From the NCBI GenBank assembly GCA_046331465.1, contig JAXLQV010000001.1, positions 1,488,001-1,552,000 of the forward strand: a stretch of 64,000 nt of DNA, in the 5' to 3' direction. How positions within the stretch are numbered: the first letter of the stretch is position 1; the number at the start of each line of letters is the position of its first letter. Shown here piece by piece: positions 50,469-57,669 of this stretch. Made by a program: the position numbers and the translations under genes. The DNA is from UBA5066 sp046331465 (lineage in GTDB: Bacteria > Acidobacteriota > Thermoanaerobaculia > UBA5066). The notes below the pieces were generated by a model, which saw only the letters and a program-made list of their open reading frames with translations, was not told where the DNA came from and did not search any database.

Positions 50469-50511
50469 CTTCAACTCGAGCCCGCGCGCCGCAGGCGCGC
50501 GCACCTTGAAG
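50469..50511. terminator. Nested inverted repeat between convergent genes
   Basis: An inner stem CGCGCGCC-gca-GGCGCGCG (50483-50501) sits inside outer arms CTTCAA (50469-50474) and TTGAAG (50506-50511). It lies between the ends of two convergent genes and may act as a bidirectional transcription stop. Confidence 0.45.
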
Positions 50512-50538
50512 GGAGGTGGGTGGGGGGCGAGGGGTGGG
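50511..50538 (+). other. G-quadruplex-type motif
   Basis: Five G-tracts of three to six (50511-50513, 50518-50520, 50522-50527, 50531-50534, 50536-50538) are separated by loops of 1-4 nt. It directly follows the nested hairpin and lies past the ends of both convergent genes. Confidence 0.6.
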
Positions 50539-50547
50539 CCCGAAGGG

Positions 50548-51129
50548 TCAGTCCGCGAAGTCGGGCGGAATCTCCGGCGTCCGTGCGCGTCGCCGGCGGA
50601 TGACCCGGACGAGGACGATGTACGTCAGCGCCCCGCAGACGATCGAGAGCGTGAACATCCCCACGCCCCACTGGAGCCCGATCGTCCTCATCGCGGGGCT
50701 GGCCTGGAGCCAGGCCTTCGGCCGGAGGAGCTCGCCCCACGGCATGTGGGTGACGGCCTCGTGGCGGGCGCGGACGACGAGGCGCCCGAGCGGAAGGGCG
50801 ACCGCGCTGATGGGGCCGAGCGTCAGCGGGTTGACGACGAAGGTTCCGAGGACGACGTCGAGCTTGTTGAGCTTCAGGACGACCGCGATGAGGAGCGCGA
50901 TCCAGATGTGGAGTCCGATCAGGGGCGTGAAGGCGATCGCGACGCCGATCGCGAACGAGGCGGCGACGCGCTCGGGCTCCTCGTGGCGTCCGAGCATCTC
51001 GAGGAACTGCTCCTCGAAGCGCTGCCACCGGCTCTTCGGGTAGGGGAGCGGCGAGATGGGGAGCCGGCTCTCCCAGTGATCCTGCGGCGGCCCCGCCTTG
51101 CCCTCCGCCCCCGGACCCTCGAACGTCAT
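50548..51129 (-). CDS. DUF2062 membrane protein
   Basis: A 193-residue protein with a cytoplasmic start and about three membrane helices; residues 55-100 carry the DUF2062 core (PERVAASFAIGVAIAFTPLIGLHIW ... VVNPLTLGP). Members are small membrane proteins of unknown activity, often near glycosyltransferase or lipid genes. The Arg-rich segment VIRRRRART near the end suggests an inside C-terminus. The ATG overlaps the thiL stop as ATGA, and it is the last gene of a six-gene overlapping operon. Confidence 0.88.
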   Translation of the reverse strand: MTFEGPGAEGKAGPPQDHWESRLPISPLPYPKSRWQRFEEQFLEMLGRHEEPERVAASFAIGVAIAFTPLIGLHIWIALLIAVVLKLNKLDVVLGTFVVNPLTLGPISAVALPLGRLVVRARHEAVTHMPWGELLRPKAWLQASPAMRTIGLQWGVGMFTLSIVCGALTYIVLVRVIRRRRARTPEIPPDFAD

Positions 51130-52163
51130 CCGGCGCCCTTCGCGAAGTGGTCGAAGCCCCGGTCGGGCAGCGGCTCGAGCCTGCCGCGCCGGGCGAGGAA
51201 GACCCCGGCCGCCGCCTCGAGCCGGCCGATCCGCCGGACGGCGAAGCGGGTCGCGACCTTCCGCATCGCGCCGAGGCGCGCGGGCGGGACGGCGAAGAGG
51301 AGGCCGTAGTCCTCGCCGCCGAAGAGGGCGAGGTCGAGCGGGTCCGACCGCAGGAGCGGCAGCGTCGCAAGCGCGGAGTCGACGGGAAGCGACTCTCCCT
51401 CGAGAGTCGCTCCGGTGCCGGAGGCGCGGCAGAGCCGGTGGAGGTCCCGGGCGAGCCCGTCGGAAAGGTCGATCGCCGCCGTGGCGATCCCTCCCTCGGC
51501 GAGCGCGCGCCCGAGGTCGACCATCGGCCGCGGGTCGAGGAGATGGCGCAGGAGGCGCGCGGTCTCGTCCCGCCGCGCGGCGGAGACCCGGCTGCCGCGC
51601 GGCGCGGTGACCTTGCCCTCGCGGTCGCGCCGGTAGCCGCCGAGGACGAGCTCGAGCCCCGCCGCGGCGGCCCCGAGGGTCCCGGAGACCCAGAGCTCGT
51701 CGCCCTCCCTCCCGCCGGCGCGCCGGAGGGGGCCGGCGTCCGGGACCCGGCCGAGGACGGTGACGGACGCGAACCGCTCGAGGGAGGCGGAGAGGTCCCC
51801 GCCGACGATCGCCACGGCCTGCTCGCGGGCCGCCGCGCGGAAGCCGTCGAGGAAGCCGTCGAGCCATTCGACGGGGGTCTGGCGCGGCAGGCCGAGCGTC
51901 AGGAGCGCGTGGAGCGGCGTCGCTCCCATCGCGGCGAGGTCGGAGAGGTTCACGTTCATCGCCTTCCGGCCGACGAGGTACGGGTCGGTGCCGGAGGTGA
52001 AGTCCTCGCTCTCGACGAGGGCGTCGGTGCAGACGGCGAGCGAGGACGGCGCGGCGAGGACCGCCGCGTCGTCGCCGACCCCGACCTTCACGTCGCGCCG
52101 GCGCGTCGCGAAGAGGCGCTCGAAGCGGCGGAGGAGCTCGTTCTCGGCGGGGAGCGGCTTCAC
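51126..52163 (-). CDS. thiL: Thiamine-monophosphate kinase
   Basis: A 345-residue ThiL, which phosphorylates thiamine monophosphate to the active diphosphate. It has VGVGDDAAVL near residue 28, the Mg-binding DALVESEDF and NVNLSDLAAMGATP blocks, IVGGDLSAS near 120 and the C-terminal IDLSDGLARDL and FGGEDYGLL blocks. Length is slightly above the usual 320 owing to an insertion near 175-190 (YRRDREGKVTAPRGSRVSA). It starts with GTG overlapping the lon stop (GTGA). It is cytosolic. Confidence 0.94.
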   Translation of the reverse strand: MKPLPAENELLRRFERLFATRRRDVKVGVGDDAAVLAAPSSLAVCTDALVESEDFTSGTDPYLVGRKAMNVNLSDLAAMGATPLHALLTLGLPRQTPVEWLDGFLDGFRAAAREQAVAIVGGDLSASLERFASVTVLGRVPDAGPLRRAGGREGDELWVSGTLGAAAAGLELVLGGYRRDREGKVTAPRGSRVSAARRDETARLLRHLLDPRPMVDLGRALAEGGIATAAIDLSDGLARDLHRLCRASGTGATLEGESLPVDSALATLPLLRSDPLDLALFGGEDYGLLFAVPPARLGAMRKVATRFAVRRIGRLEAAAGVFLARRGRLEPLPDRGFDHFAKGAG

Positions 52164-54577
52164 GCCTTCCTCCTTCGGTCGCCCTTCTTTCGGCGGGGAG
52201 CCGCGGCGCGCGCCTTGCGCGCCGCGACGAGCGCCCCGTCGAGGACCTGCTCGGCCCGCTCGACGAAGACGAAGCGGAGGTCGCGGCGGAGGTCCTCGGG
52301 GATCTCGGCGAGGTCGCGCTCGTTGAGCGCCGGGAGGAGGACCGTCCGGATCCCGGCGCGCCGGGCGGCGAGCGTCTTCTCCTTCACGCCCCCGATCGGG
52401 AGGACCTCGCCGCGGAGCGTGATCTCTCCCGTCATCGCCACGTCGCGCCGGACGGGCCTCCCGGTGAAGGCGGAGACCATTGCCGTCAGCATCGTCACGC
52501 CTGCGGACGGACCGTCCTTCGGGATCGCCCCCTCGGGGACGTGGACGTGGACGTCGTGGGCCTCGAAGAAGCCGGCGGGGAGCCCGAGCTCCTTCGCGCG
52601 GGACCTCACGAGCGTGAGCGCCGCCTGCGCGGACTCCTTCATGACGTCGCCGAGCTGGCCCGTCAGCTGGAGGCGCCCCTTTCCCTTCAGCGCGCGCGCC
52701 TCGACGATGAGGACGTCGCCCCCGACGGCGGTCCAGGCGAGCCCCGTCGCCGCTCCGACCTCGTCGCGAGAGAGGGCCTCGTCGCTCCGGAACTTCGGGA
52801 CGCCGAGGAGCTCGCGGACGAGGGCCGGGCTCATCTTCACCGGCTTCGTGTCGCCCGAGGCGATCCTCACGGCGATCTTCCGGCAGCAGCTCCCGATCTC
52901 CCGCTCGAGGTTCCGGAGGCCGGCCTCGCGCGTGTACTCCTCGATGATCGTCCGGAGAGAGTCGTCGGGGAACGAGACCCCCTTCTCGGCGAGGCCGTTC
53001 TCCTTCCGCTGCTTCGGGACGAGGTGTCGCCGGGCGATCGCGAGCTTCTCCTCGAGCGTGTAGCCCGAGAGCCGGATCACCTCCATCCGGTCGAGGAACG
53101 CGGGCTGGATCGTGTCGAGGACGTTCGCCGTCGTGATGAAGAGGACCTTCGAGAGGTCGTACGGCACGCCGAGGTAGTGGTCGCGGAAGGCGCGGTTCTG
53201 CTCGGGGTCGAGGACCTCGAGGAGCGCGGACGACGGGTCGCCCCGGAAGTCGGCGCCGATCTTGTCGACCTCGTCGAGGATGAAGACGGGGTTCGAGGTC
53301 GCGGCCTGGTTGATCCCCTGGACGATCCGCCCCGGGAGCGCGCCGACGTAGGTGCGGCGGTGCCCGCGGATCTCGGCCTCGTCCCGCACGCCTCCGAGCG
53401 ACATCTGGACGAACTTGCGGTCGAGGGCGCGGGCGATCGACTTGCCGAGCGAGGTCTTGCCGACCCCGGGAGGCCCGACGAAGCAGAGGATCGGCCCCTT
53501 GCTCTCGGGGGCGAGCTTGCGCACCGCGAGGAACTCGAGGATCCGCTCCTTCGGCTTCTCGAGGCCGTAGTGGTCCTCGTCGAGGATCTTCCGGGCGCGG
53601 GCGAGGTCGAGGTTGTCCTGCGAGGAGACGCTCCAGGGGAGGCCGGTGATCCAGTCGAGGAACGTCCGGATCGTCGCCGTCTCGGCCGAGTCGGGGTTGC
53701 CGCGCTCGAGCCGCTTGAGCTGCTTCTCGATCTCCTCGGAGGCTTCCGGCGGGATCGTCTTCCCCGAGAGCTTCTTCCGGTAGAGCTCGACCTCCTCGGC
53801 GACGTCGTCGGTGACGCCGAGCTCCTGCTGGATCGCCTTGAGCTGCTGCCGGAGGAAGTACTCCCGCTGGCTCTTGTCGATCTCGCCCCGGGCCATGCCG
53901 GAGATCTCCTGCTGGACGGTCAGGACGCGGATCTCGCGGCGGAGAATCTCGAGGACGGCCTTCAGCCGCTCGAGGCCCGGCAGGGTCTCGAGGATCTTCT
54001 GCGCCTCCTCGAGCTTCAGGTCGAGGTTCGAGGCGGCGAGGTCCGCGAGGCGGGCCGGGTCGTCGAGGCCGGCGGCGACGAGCATCACCTCGGGGGAGAT
54101 CGTCTTGCCCAGGCCCACCGCCTTCTCGAGCCCCTCCTTCACGGCGCGCAGGAGCGCCTCGAGCTCCTCCGTCGCGGGCCTCGGCGGCTCGGGCTCCGGG
54201 ATCCGCGTCGCCTTGGCCCGGAGCGACGGGCTCTCCTGGACGAAGCCGTCGACCTTCACGCGCGAGAGGCCCTGGACGAGGAGGCGGATCCTCCCGTCCG
54301 GGAGCTTGAGCATCCGCATGACGGCGGCCGCGGTGCCGGTCTCGTAGAGGTCGGCGGGGCCGGGCTCCTCGACCGAGGGGTCCTTCTGCGCGAGGAGGAG
54401 GAGGATCCGCTGCTCGGCGAGCGCCGCGTCGACCGCGGCGATCGACTTCTCCCGCGAGACGGAAAGCGGCACGATGACGAACGGGAAGAGGACGACGTCC
54501 TTCAGCGGGAGGACCGGGAGGAGGTCCGGGATCTGGACCGAGTCGGAGATCGCGCTCTCGTCCGACATGCCCGTCAC
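52160..54577 (-). CDS. lon: ATP-dependent protease Lon
   Basis: An 805-residue Lon. It has an N-terminal LON substrate-binding domain (LPLKDVVLFPFVIVPLSV), a coiled-coil linker, the AAA+ module (GPPGVGKTSLGKS; Walker B VFILDEVDKI) and the serine-lysine protease domain with Ser691 (KDGPSAG) and Lys734 (GGVKEK). It degrades damaged and regulatory proteins. The C-terminal Lys/Arg-rich tail (PRRKKGDRRRKA) is longer than in E. coli Lon. GTG 54577 overlaps the hsp20 stop; an ATG at 54568 is the alternative start. Being downstream of a small heat-shock protein in one mRNA fits proteostasis. Confidence 0.95.
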   Translation of the reverse strand: MTGMSDESAISDSVQIPDLLPVLPLKDVVLFPFVIVPLSVSREKSIAAVDAALAEQRILLLLAQKDPSVEEPGPADLYETGTAAAVMRMLKLPDGRIRLLVQGLSRVKVDGFVQESPSLRAKATRIPEPEPPRPATEELEALLRAVKEGLEKAVGLGKTISPEVMLVAAGLDDPARLADLAASNLDLKLEEAQKILETLPGLERLKAVLEILRREIRVLTVQQEISGMARGEIDKSQREYFLRQQLKAIQQELGVTDDVAEEVELYRKKLSGKTIPPEASEEIEKQLKRLERGNPDSAETATIRTFLDWITGLPWSVSSQDNLDLARARKILDEDHYGLEKPKERILEFLAVRKLAPESKGPILCFVGPPGVGKTSLGKSIARALDRKFVQMSLGGVRDEAEIRGHRRTYVGALPGRIVQGINQAATSNPVFILDEVDKIGADFRGDPSSALLEVLDPEQNRAFRDHYLGVPYDLSKVLFITTANVLDTIQPAFLDRMEVIRLSGYTLEEKLAIARRHLVPKQRKENGLAEKGVSFPDDSLRTIIEEYTREAGLRNLEREIGSCCRKIAVRIASGDTKPVKMSPALVRELLGVPKFRSDEALSRDEVGAATGLAWTAVGGDVLIVEARALKGKGRLQLTGQLGDVMKESAQAALTLVRSRAKELGLPAGFFEAHDVHVHVPEGAIPKDGPSAGVTMLTAMVSAFTGRPVRRDVAMTGEITLRGEVLPIGGVKEKTLAARRAGIRTVLLPALNERDLAEIPEDLRRDLRFVFVERAEQVLDGALVAARKARAAAPRRKKGDRRRKA

Positions 54578-54987
54578 TTCTTTTCGCCGGCCCGCCCCGG
54601 CCGGATCGGGATCGTCCGGCGGCGCGTCGCGGGGCGCCGGGGGATCTCGAGCGTGAGGAGGCCGTCGGCGTAGGAGGCCGATCCTCCCTCGGGGTCGGGC
54701 TCCTCGGGGAGCTCGACGACCCGCTCGAACGGTCCGGCCGCGCGCTCGACGCAGAGGAACGTGCCGTGGGCACGGTCCGTCAGGCGCCGCTCGCCGCGGA
54801 CGACGACGATGCGGCCGGCGACGTCGACGCGGACGGTCTCCGGGTCCGTCCCGGGGATCTCGAAGACGAGGCGCCAGCCGTGGGCGTCCTCGACGACGTC
54901 CACCGGGGGGAGGTGCGGGACGGGGGCGCCCGGGTCGCCGGGACCGGAGGCGAAGGCCCAGCGCGTCGTGGAGTGTCCTTTCGTCAT
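54574..54987 (-). CDS. Small heat-shock protein (Hsp20/alpha-crystallin)
   Basis: A 137-residue Hsp20. The alpha-crystallin domain runs from PPVDVVEDAHGWRLVFEIPG (residue 28) to the conserved SYADGLLTLEIPR (112-124, in place of A-x-x-x-n-GvL), and the C-terminal I-x-I-type tail IPIRP lies near 130. It prevents aggregation of unfolded proteins. The ATG overlaps the nrdR stop as ATGA, and the stop overlaps lon as GTGA, so it is fixed in an operon with the protease. Confidence 0.92.
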   Translation of the reverse strand: MTKGHSTTRWAFASGPGDPGAPVPHLPPVDVVEDAHGWRLVFEIPGTDPETVRVDVAGRIVVVRGERRLTDRAHGTFLCVERAAGPFERVVELPEEPDPEGGSASYADGLLTLEIPRRPATRRRTIPIRPGRAGEKK

Positions 54988-55460
54988 CGGTTCCTCCGTG
55001 AGTCCCGTGCGTCCGAAAGGAGGGTCTCGACCTCGTCGACGAAGTCTCCCGCGTCCTCGAACTTCCGGTAGACGGACGCGAAGCGGACGAAGGCGACCTG
55101 GTCCACCTCCTTGAGGCGTTCCATGAGGTGGGCGCCGATCTCCCGCGTCTTCAGCTCGCGCGGCTCCCGCGAGGGGAAGAGGCCCTCGACCTCGTCGCAG
55201 AGCGCCTCGAGCCGGGCCGCCTCGACGGGGCGCTTCTCGCACGCCCGCCGGAGCCCGCGGAGGATCTTGGCGCGGTCGAACTCCTCCCGCCGTCCGTCGC
55301 TCTTCACGACGACGAGCGGCGCCTCCTCGACCCGCTCGTACGAGGTGAAGCGCCGGAGGCACGACGCGCACTCCCGCCGCCTGCGGACGACCTCTCCCTC
55401 GCGGCTCTCGCGGGAGTCGACGACACGGTCCTCGACGCTTCCGCAGAAGGGGCACTTCAC
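54984..55460 (-). CDS. nrdR: Transcriptional repressor NrdR
   Basis: A 158-residue NrdR, the zinc-finger and ATP-cone repressor of ribonucleotide reductase genes. Zinc ligands are CPFCGS (Cys3, Cys6) and CASCLRRF (near 31-34). The ATP-cone runs from about 46 to 136 (VVVKSDGRREEFDRAKILRGL ... VAFVRFASVYRKF). The C-terminus is charged. It starts with GTG 55460, overlapping the flippase-like gene as GTGA. No nrd gene is present in the window. Confidence 0.95.
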   Translation of the reverse strand: MKCPFCGSVEDRVVDSRESREGEVVRRRRECASCLRRFTSYERVEEAPLVVVKSDGRREEFDRAKILRGLRRACEKRPVEAARLEALCDEVEGLFPSREPRELKTREIGAHLMERLKEVDQVAFVRFASVYRKFEDAGDFVDEVETLLSDARDSRRNR

Positions 55461-56533
55461 CCGGGAAGACTACTCCCGCCCGCCGGGGCATCCGCGGGCG
55501 CGTCGGAGGCGAGACGCCGGAGCGTCAGGCCGGTGCCGGCGAGGAAGGCGACCCCCGCGAGGGTGACCGGGACGAAGGCGGTCGCGTGCGTCACGAGCGC
55601 CGTGGCGGCGGCTGCCGAGGCGCCCACGCCGTAGAAGCCGGTCATGGCGTACGCCACCGCGGTGTGGTAGCCGCCGACGCCCCCCGGGGTGGGGATCGCG
55701 AGCCCGAGGACCGCCCACGTCAGGATGAAGAAGGACGCGGGGAAGGGGAGGACGACGTCGAACGCGCGCATGACCGCGTAGAACTGGAACGCGTTCATGA
55801 GCCACATGACCGCCGAGGAGACGCTCATGACGGCGACGTCGCCGCCCGTCCGGATCGACGCGAGGCCGCCGAGGAAGGAGCGGAGGAGGGCGACGACCCT
55901 GTGGGCGAACCGTTCCGGGAGCCGCTTCTCGAGCGGCCCGAGGACGCGGTCGGCGAGGTGAGGGCGGGCCGCGAGGAGGCCGAGGCCGGCGAAGACGACG
56001 ACGGTGCCCGCGCCGACGACGTAGGCCGACCGGCGGAGGAGGTCGAGCCGCGCGTGCGCCTCGGGGGAGAGGTCGGCCGGCGCCCAGCCCCCGACGGCGT
56101 AGACGACGAAGAGGAGGACGACCGCGACGAGGTCGATGAGCCGCTCCACGGCGATCGAGGCGAGGGCCGGCGCGAAGGGGAGTCCCGTGCGGCGCGAGAG
56201 GACGGCCGGCCGGACGATCTCGCCGGCCCGCGCCGGGAGGAGGACCGTCGCCGCGAAGCCGATGCAGGTCGCCGAGAAGGCCTCCCGCTGCGGGACGCGC
56301 TGGACGTGGTGGAGGAGCCGCGTCCAGCGCCAGGAGCGGTGCGGGAAGTTCACGAACGTGACGAGGAGCGCCAGGCCGAGCCATCCCGGGTGGGCGTCCG
56401 AGAGGGTCCGCTTCAGCTCGGCGAGGTCGAGATTCCGGAAGAAGAGCCAGAGGAGGAGGGCCGCCAGCCCCAGCGAGACGGCGATCCGGAGCGAGTTCGA
56501 GGCGGCCTTCGGCACGCGCGAATGGTAATGCAC
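55457..56533 (-). CDS. LPG-synthase-TM/UPF0104 family membrane protein (flippase-like)
   Basis: A 358-residue protein with eight or nine membrane helices and the LPG_synthase_TM core: RSWRWTRLL, then FAATVLLPARAGEIVRP and IAVERLIDLVAVV, and later LGLAIPTPGGVGGYHTAV. Relatives of this family (MprF N-terminal half, AglD, YbhN) are thought to translocate or attach lipids. It lacks any soluble LPG-synthase domain, so a lipid or polyprenyl-phosphate flippase role is inferred. The start is uncertain between GTG 56533 and GTG 56515. It is first in the overlapping operon. Confidence 0.87.
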   Translation of the reverse strand: MHYHSRVPKAASNSLRIAVSLGLAALLLWLFFRNLDLAELKRTLSDAHPGWLGLALLVTFVNFPHRSWRWTRLLHHVQRVPQREAFSATCIGFAATVLLPARAGEIVRPAVLSRRTGLPFAPALASIAVERLIDLVAVVLLFVVYAVGGWAPADLSPEAHARLDLLRRSAYVVGAGTVVVFAGLGLLAARPHLADRVLGPLEKRLPERFAHRVVALLRSFLGGLASIRTGGDVAVMSVSSAVMWLMNAFQFYAVMRAFDVVLPFPASFFILTWAVLGLAIPTPGGVGGYHTAVAYAMTGFYGVGASAAAATALVTHATAFVPVTLAGVAFLAGTGLTLRRLASDAPADAPAGGSSLPG

Positions 56534-56554
56534 GGTGGCGGCCCGAGGCCGTCG

Positions 56555-56560
56555 TATAAA
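56555..56560 (+). promoter_or_regulatory. Candidate -10 element (TATAAA) for the HDAC-like gene
   Basis: TATAAA ends 10 nt before the ATG at 56571, with no ribosome binding site. Confidence 0.4.
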
Positions 56561-56570
56561 GGCCTCGACG

Positions 56571-57545
56571 ATGGACCCGCTGCGCGTCTACCACGACCCG
56601 ACCGTTTTCCGGCACGGCACGGGCTCGTTCCATCCGGAACGGCCGTCGCGCGTCGCGTCGGCCGTCGCGGCGCTCGAGGCGGAGGCGTTCCCGGCGCGGC
56701 GGCCCCCCTCGCCGGAGAGGACGCTCTCCGCGCTCTCCCTCGTCCACGACCCGGGCTACGTCGAGAGGGTCCGGGAAGCCTGCTCGCTCGGGCCCGGGGG
56801 CTCGGACGCCCCGTTCACGCTCTTCGACTCCCCGGACAACCCGATGTCGCGGGGGACGTTCGACGCCGCGCTCCGGAGCGCCGGCCTCCTCCTCGGCGCG
56901 CTCGACGACGTGATGTCGGGCGCGGCCCGCCGCGGCTTCGTGGTGACCCGCCCCCCCGGCCACCACGCGCGAGCCCGGGAGGCGATGGGCTTCTGCTTCT
57001 TCAACGCGGTCGCGGTGGCCGCCCGGGACGCCCAGCGCCGGCACGGCCTCGGGCGGGTTCTCGTCGCGGACTTCGACGTCCACCACGGGAACGGGACGCA
57101 GGAGGCCTTCTGGGAGGACGAGACGGTCGCGTACCTCTCGGTCCACCGGTTCCCCTTCTACCCGGGGACGGGAGGCCGGGAGGAGACCGGGTCGGGCCGG
57201 GGGCTCGGGCTGACGGCGAACGTCCCGCTCCCCGCGGGGGCCGGCGACGCGGCGTACGCAGGAGGGTTCGAGGCGGCTCTCGACGCCCTCTCCCGGCGCT
57301 TCCGGCCCGACCTCGTCCTCGTGAGCGCCGGTTTCGACGCCCACCACCGGGACCCGCTCGGCGGCATGCAGGTCTCCGCGGAGGGGTTCGGACGGATGAC
57401 GAGGGCCCTCGCCGCGCTCGCCGACGCGGCCTGCCGGGGCCGGCTCGTCTCGATCCTCGAGGGGGGGTACGACCCGGACGGGACCGCCGAGGGGGCGACG
57501 GCCCACGCGCGGGTCCTGGCGGAATCGGTCGAACCCTCGAATTGA
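56571..57545 (+). CDS. Histone-deacetylase-family amidohydrolase
   Basis: A 324-residue class II HDAC/acetylpolyamine-amidohydrolase-type enzyme. Zinc and charge-relay motifs are RPPGHHA near 130, VADFDVHHGNGTQ near 165 and VSAGFDAHHRDPLGG near 245; the SVHRFPFYPGTG loop near 190 is as in acetoin utilisation or polyamine deacetylases. EGGYD near 300 completes the site. It would deacetylate small amines or protein lysines; the substrate is unknown. It is cytosolic. Its stop codon lies inside the -35 box of the next gene. Confidence 0.92.
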   Translation: MDPLRVYHDPTVFRHGTGSFHPERPSRVASAVAALEAEAFPARRPPSPERTLSALSLVHDPGYVERVREACSLGPGGSDAPFTLFDSPDNPMSRGTFDAALRSAGLLLGALDDVMSGAARRGFVVTRPPGHHARAREAMGFCFFNAVAVAARDAQRRHGLGRVLVADFDVHHGNGTQEAFWEDETVAYLSVHRFPFYPGTGGREETGSGRGLGLTANVPLPAGAGDAAYAGGFEAALDALSRRFRPDLVLVSAGFDAHHRDPLGGMQVSAEGFGRMTRALAALADAACRGRLVSILEGGYDPDGTAEGATAHARVLAESVEPSN

Positions 57546-57570
57546 CAGCGCTTTGGGCGGCTCCTAGAAT
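57542..57570 (+). promoter_or_regulatory. Near-consensus sigma-70 promoter
   Basis: TTGACA (57542-57547) and TAGAAT (57565-57570) are separated by exactly 17 bp. The -35 box overlaps the stop codon of the HDAC-like gene. Transcription would start near 57577 with an untranslated leader of about 90 nt. It is the best promoter match in the window. Confidence 0.85.
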
Positions 57571-57669
57571 CTCCGTAAACGAACGCACGTTCTCAAAGTT
57601 CCCGGATTGTTCCGAGTAGAGGGCGGAGACCGTGAACCTGAGACCTCGTGAGCCTGGGGAGGAAGACTG

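Noticed and set aside
57577..57669. Riboswitch in the leader of the Ig-repeat gene
   Set aside because: The leader is about 90 nt and shows no conserved riboswitch core that I can recognise.
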